A model generated the notes under the pieces. It saw only the letters and a list, made by a program, of their open reading frames with translations. It made no database searches and had not been told where the DNA came from. From positions 1-7,653 of the forward strand of contig JAGYOJ010000069.1 of assembly GCA_018399435.1 (NCBI GenBank): a DNA stretch of 7,653 nt, read 5' to 3'. Source of the stretch: Actinomycetota bacterium (GTDB lineage: Bacteria; Actinomycetota; Humimicrobiia; Humimicrobiales; Humimicrobiaceae). The stretch's first letter is position 1. Every line of letters begins with the position of its first letter. This document shows, one piece after another, positions 7,448 to 7,653 of this stretch. Made by a program: the position numbers and the translations under genes.

Positions 7448-7471
7448 AAACCGACTACAATTAGTCGGTTT
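7446..7471 (-). terminator. intrinsic terminator forming the riboswitch expression platform
   Basis: AAACCGACTA (7471-7462), loop ATTG, TAGTCGGTTT (7457-7448): a perfect 10-bp stem, with five T residues (7450-7446) running from the end of the right arm. The left arm contains the AA-CCGA core and the 3' P1 strand of the c-di-GMP-II aptamer, so the terminator and the folded aptamer exclude each other. The open reading frame of flp starts 70 nt further on. Predicted effect: termination without ligand, read-through with ligand. Confidence 0.8.
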
Positions 7472-7530
7472 CGCTATTAGCTCCACATTCCCAAAGCGCC
7501 CAGATTTAGGGAAAGCTTCATCGCTTCTAA
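7461..7530 (-). ncRNA. cyclic-di-GMP-II riboswitch aptamer, predicted ON switch for the Tad operon
   Basis: Compared from memory with the Clostridium acetobutylicum c-di-GMP-II aptamer, the RNA lines up without a gap over about 62 nt from the end of P1. P1: TTAG (7530-7527) with CTAA (7464-7461), weak. Kink-turn strands: AAGCGATGA (7526-7518) and GTGGAG (7486-7481). P2: TTCCC (7513-7509) with GGGAA (7492-7488), where the reference has different bases that also pair. Loop TAAATCTGGGCGCTTT is 16 nt as in the reference. Pseudoknot P3: CGCT (7498-7495) with AGCG (7475-7472), then GG (7501-7500) with CC (7468-7467) flanking the unpaired AA (7470-7469). Ligand-contact positions by homology, U7502, A7470, A7469 and G7466, are all kept. 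One pair is altered: G7499 faces A7471 instead of C. The overlap with the downstream terminator gives an ON switch. Confidence 0.8.
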
Positions 7531-7541
7531 AAAATAACATC

Positions 7542-7547
7542 ATTAAA
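7542..7547 (-). promoter_or_regulatory. candidate -10 element for the riboswitch-operon transcript
   Basis: TTTAAT matches TATAAT at 5 of 6 positions and would place the start near 7535, just ahead of the 5' strand of aptamer P1, between the upstream terminator and the riboswitch. The best -35 at a 17-nt distance is TAAAAA (7570-7565), a poor match. The placement is right, but the sequence support is weak. Confidence 0.3.
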
Positions 7548-7592
7548 TTTCCTGACTTCCGCACTTTTTACCTAAATTAGCCAACTAAGAAT

Positions 7593-7616
7593 AAAAAACC
7601 CCACTATATGGGCTTT
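7593..7616 (-). terminator. intrinsic terminator of an upstream minus-strand gene
   Basis: AAAGCCC (7616-7610), an 8-nt loop and GGGTTTT (7601-7595) make a 7-bp stem with one G-T pair, leading into a T6 run (7598-7593). It reads in the same direction as the tad operon and isolates it from a gene lying beyond the right edge. The plus-strand reading has no good T-tract. Nothing else can be supported between here and 7653; in one minus-strand frame a stop at 7623-7621 could end such a gene, but ten codons are too few to judge. Confidence 0.6.
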
Positions 7617-7653
7617 CAATCTATAAAACTCTAATGTAGTGCCTTAGATAAAT

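Noticed and set aside
7430..7501. Repeated GGCGC at 7500-7496 and 7435-7431
   Set aside because: Five bases in direct orientation, one copy inside aptamer P3; chance is sufficient.
7446..7600. Other riboswitch classes (c-di-GMP-I, ydaO c-di-AMP, cobalamin, SAM, T-box)
   Set aside because: None of their core motifs could be placed; only the c-di-GMP-II pattern fits with constant spacing.
7540..7653. Sigma-54 or sigma-28 type promoter for the operon
   Set aside because: GG/GC spacing and the -10 GCCGATAA pattern are not met anywhere in the leader.
7621..7653. C-terminal ten codons of an upstream minus-strand gene ending at 7621
   Set aside because: It is open in one frame and placed just before a terminator, but far too short to support as a gene.

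Overview
The window is one minus-strand operon for a Tad (tight adherence, type IVc) pilus, read from right to left. In transcription order it holds flp (prepilin), tadE (minor pseudopilin), a tadG-like gene, cpaB/rcpC, cpaE/tadZ, cpaF/tadA (ATPase), a tadB gene fused to a von Willebrand factor A (VWA) domain, and the first 111 codons of tadC, which runs off the left edge. From tadE to tadC the genes are 7-21 nt apart and most ribosome-binding sites overlap the end of the gene before, so one polycistronic mRNA is likely.

The 278 nt to the right of flp are regulatory. In the direction of transcription there is an intrinsic terminator for an upstream gene outside the window (7593-7616). A weak promoter candidate follows, then a compact RNA of about 70 nt (7461-7530) that I recognise as a cyclic-di-GMP-II riboswitch aptamer. 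The 3' strand of the aptamer, including the nucleotides expected to contact the ligand, is also the left arm of a 10-bp terminator hairpin with a T5 tract (7446-7471). Ligand binding should therefore break the terminator, an ON switch in which high c-di-GMP turns on the pilus. The flp gene follows with a near-perfect Shine-Dalgarno sequence.

Expected division of labour: Flp is cleaved by a prepilin peptidase (not in the window) and polymerised by the TadA ATPase acting on the TadB/TadC membrane platform. TadZ places the machine in the cell, TadE and the TadG-like protein are minor or initiating subunits, and CpaB is an extracytoplasmic assembly factor. The VWA domain normally found on TadG is absent from the TadG-like protein and instead sits outside the membrane at the N-terminus of TadB.

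Organism: AT-rich, with A/T-rich codon use throughout, ATG starts, Shine-Dalgarno leaders and no secretin (RcpA/CpaC) or pilotin among these genes. This suggests a monoderm-type Tad system. From memory, VWA-TadB fusions are seen in Actinobacteria, and c-di-GMP-II riboswitches mainly in Clostridia. A low-GC deep-branching actinobacterial lineage or a clostridial relative would both fit, and the window alone does not decide. No tRNA, rRNA, CRISPR, insertion sequence or other mobile element was seen.
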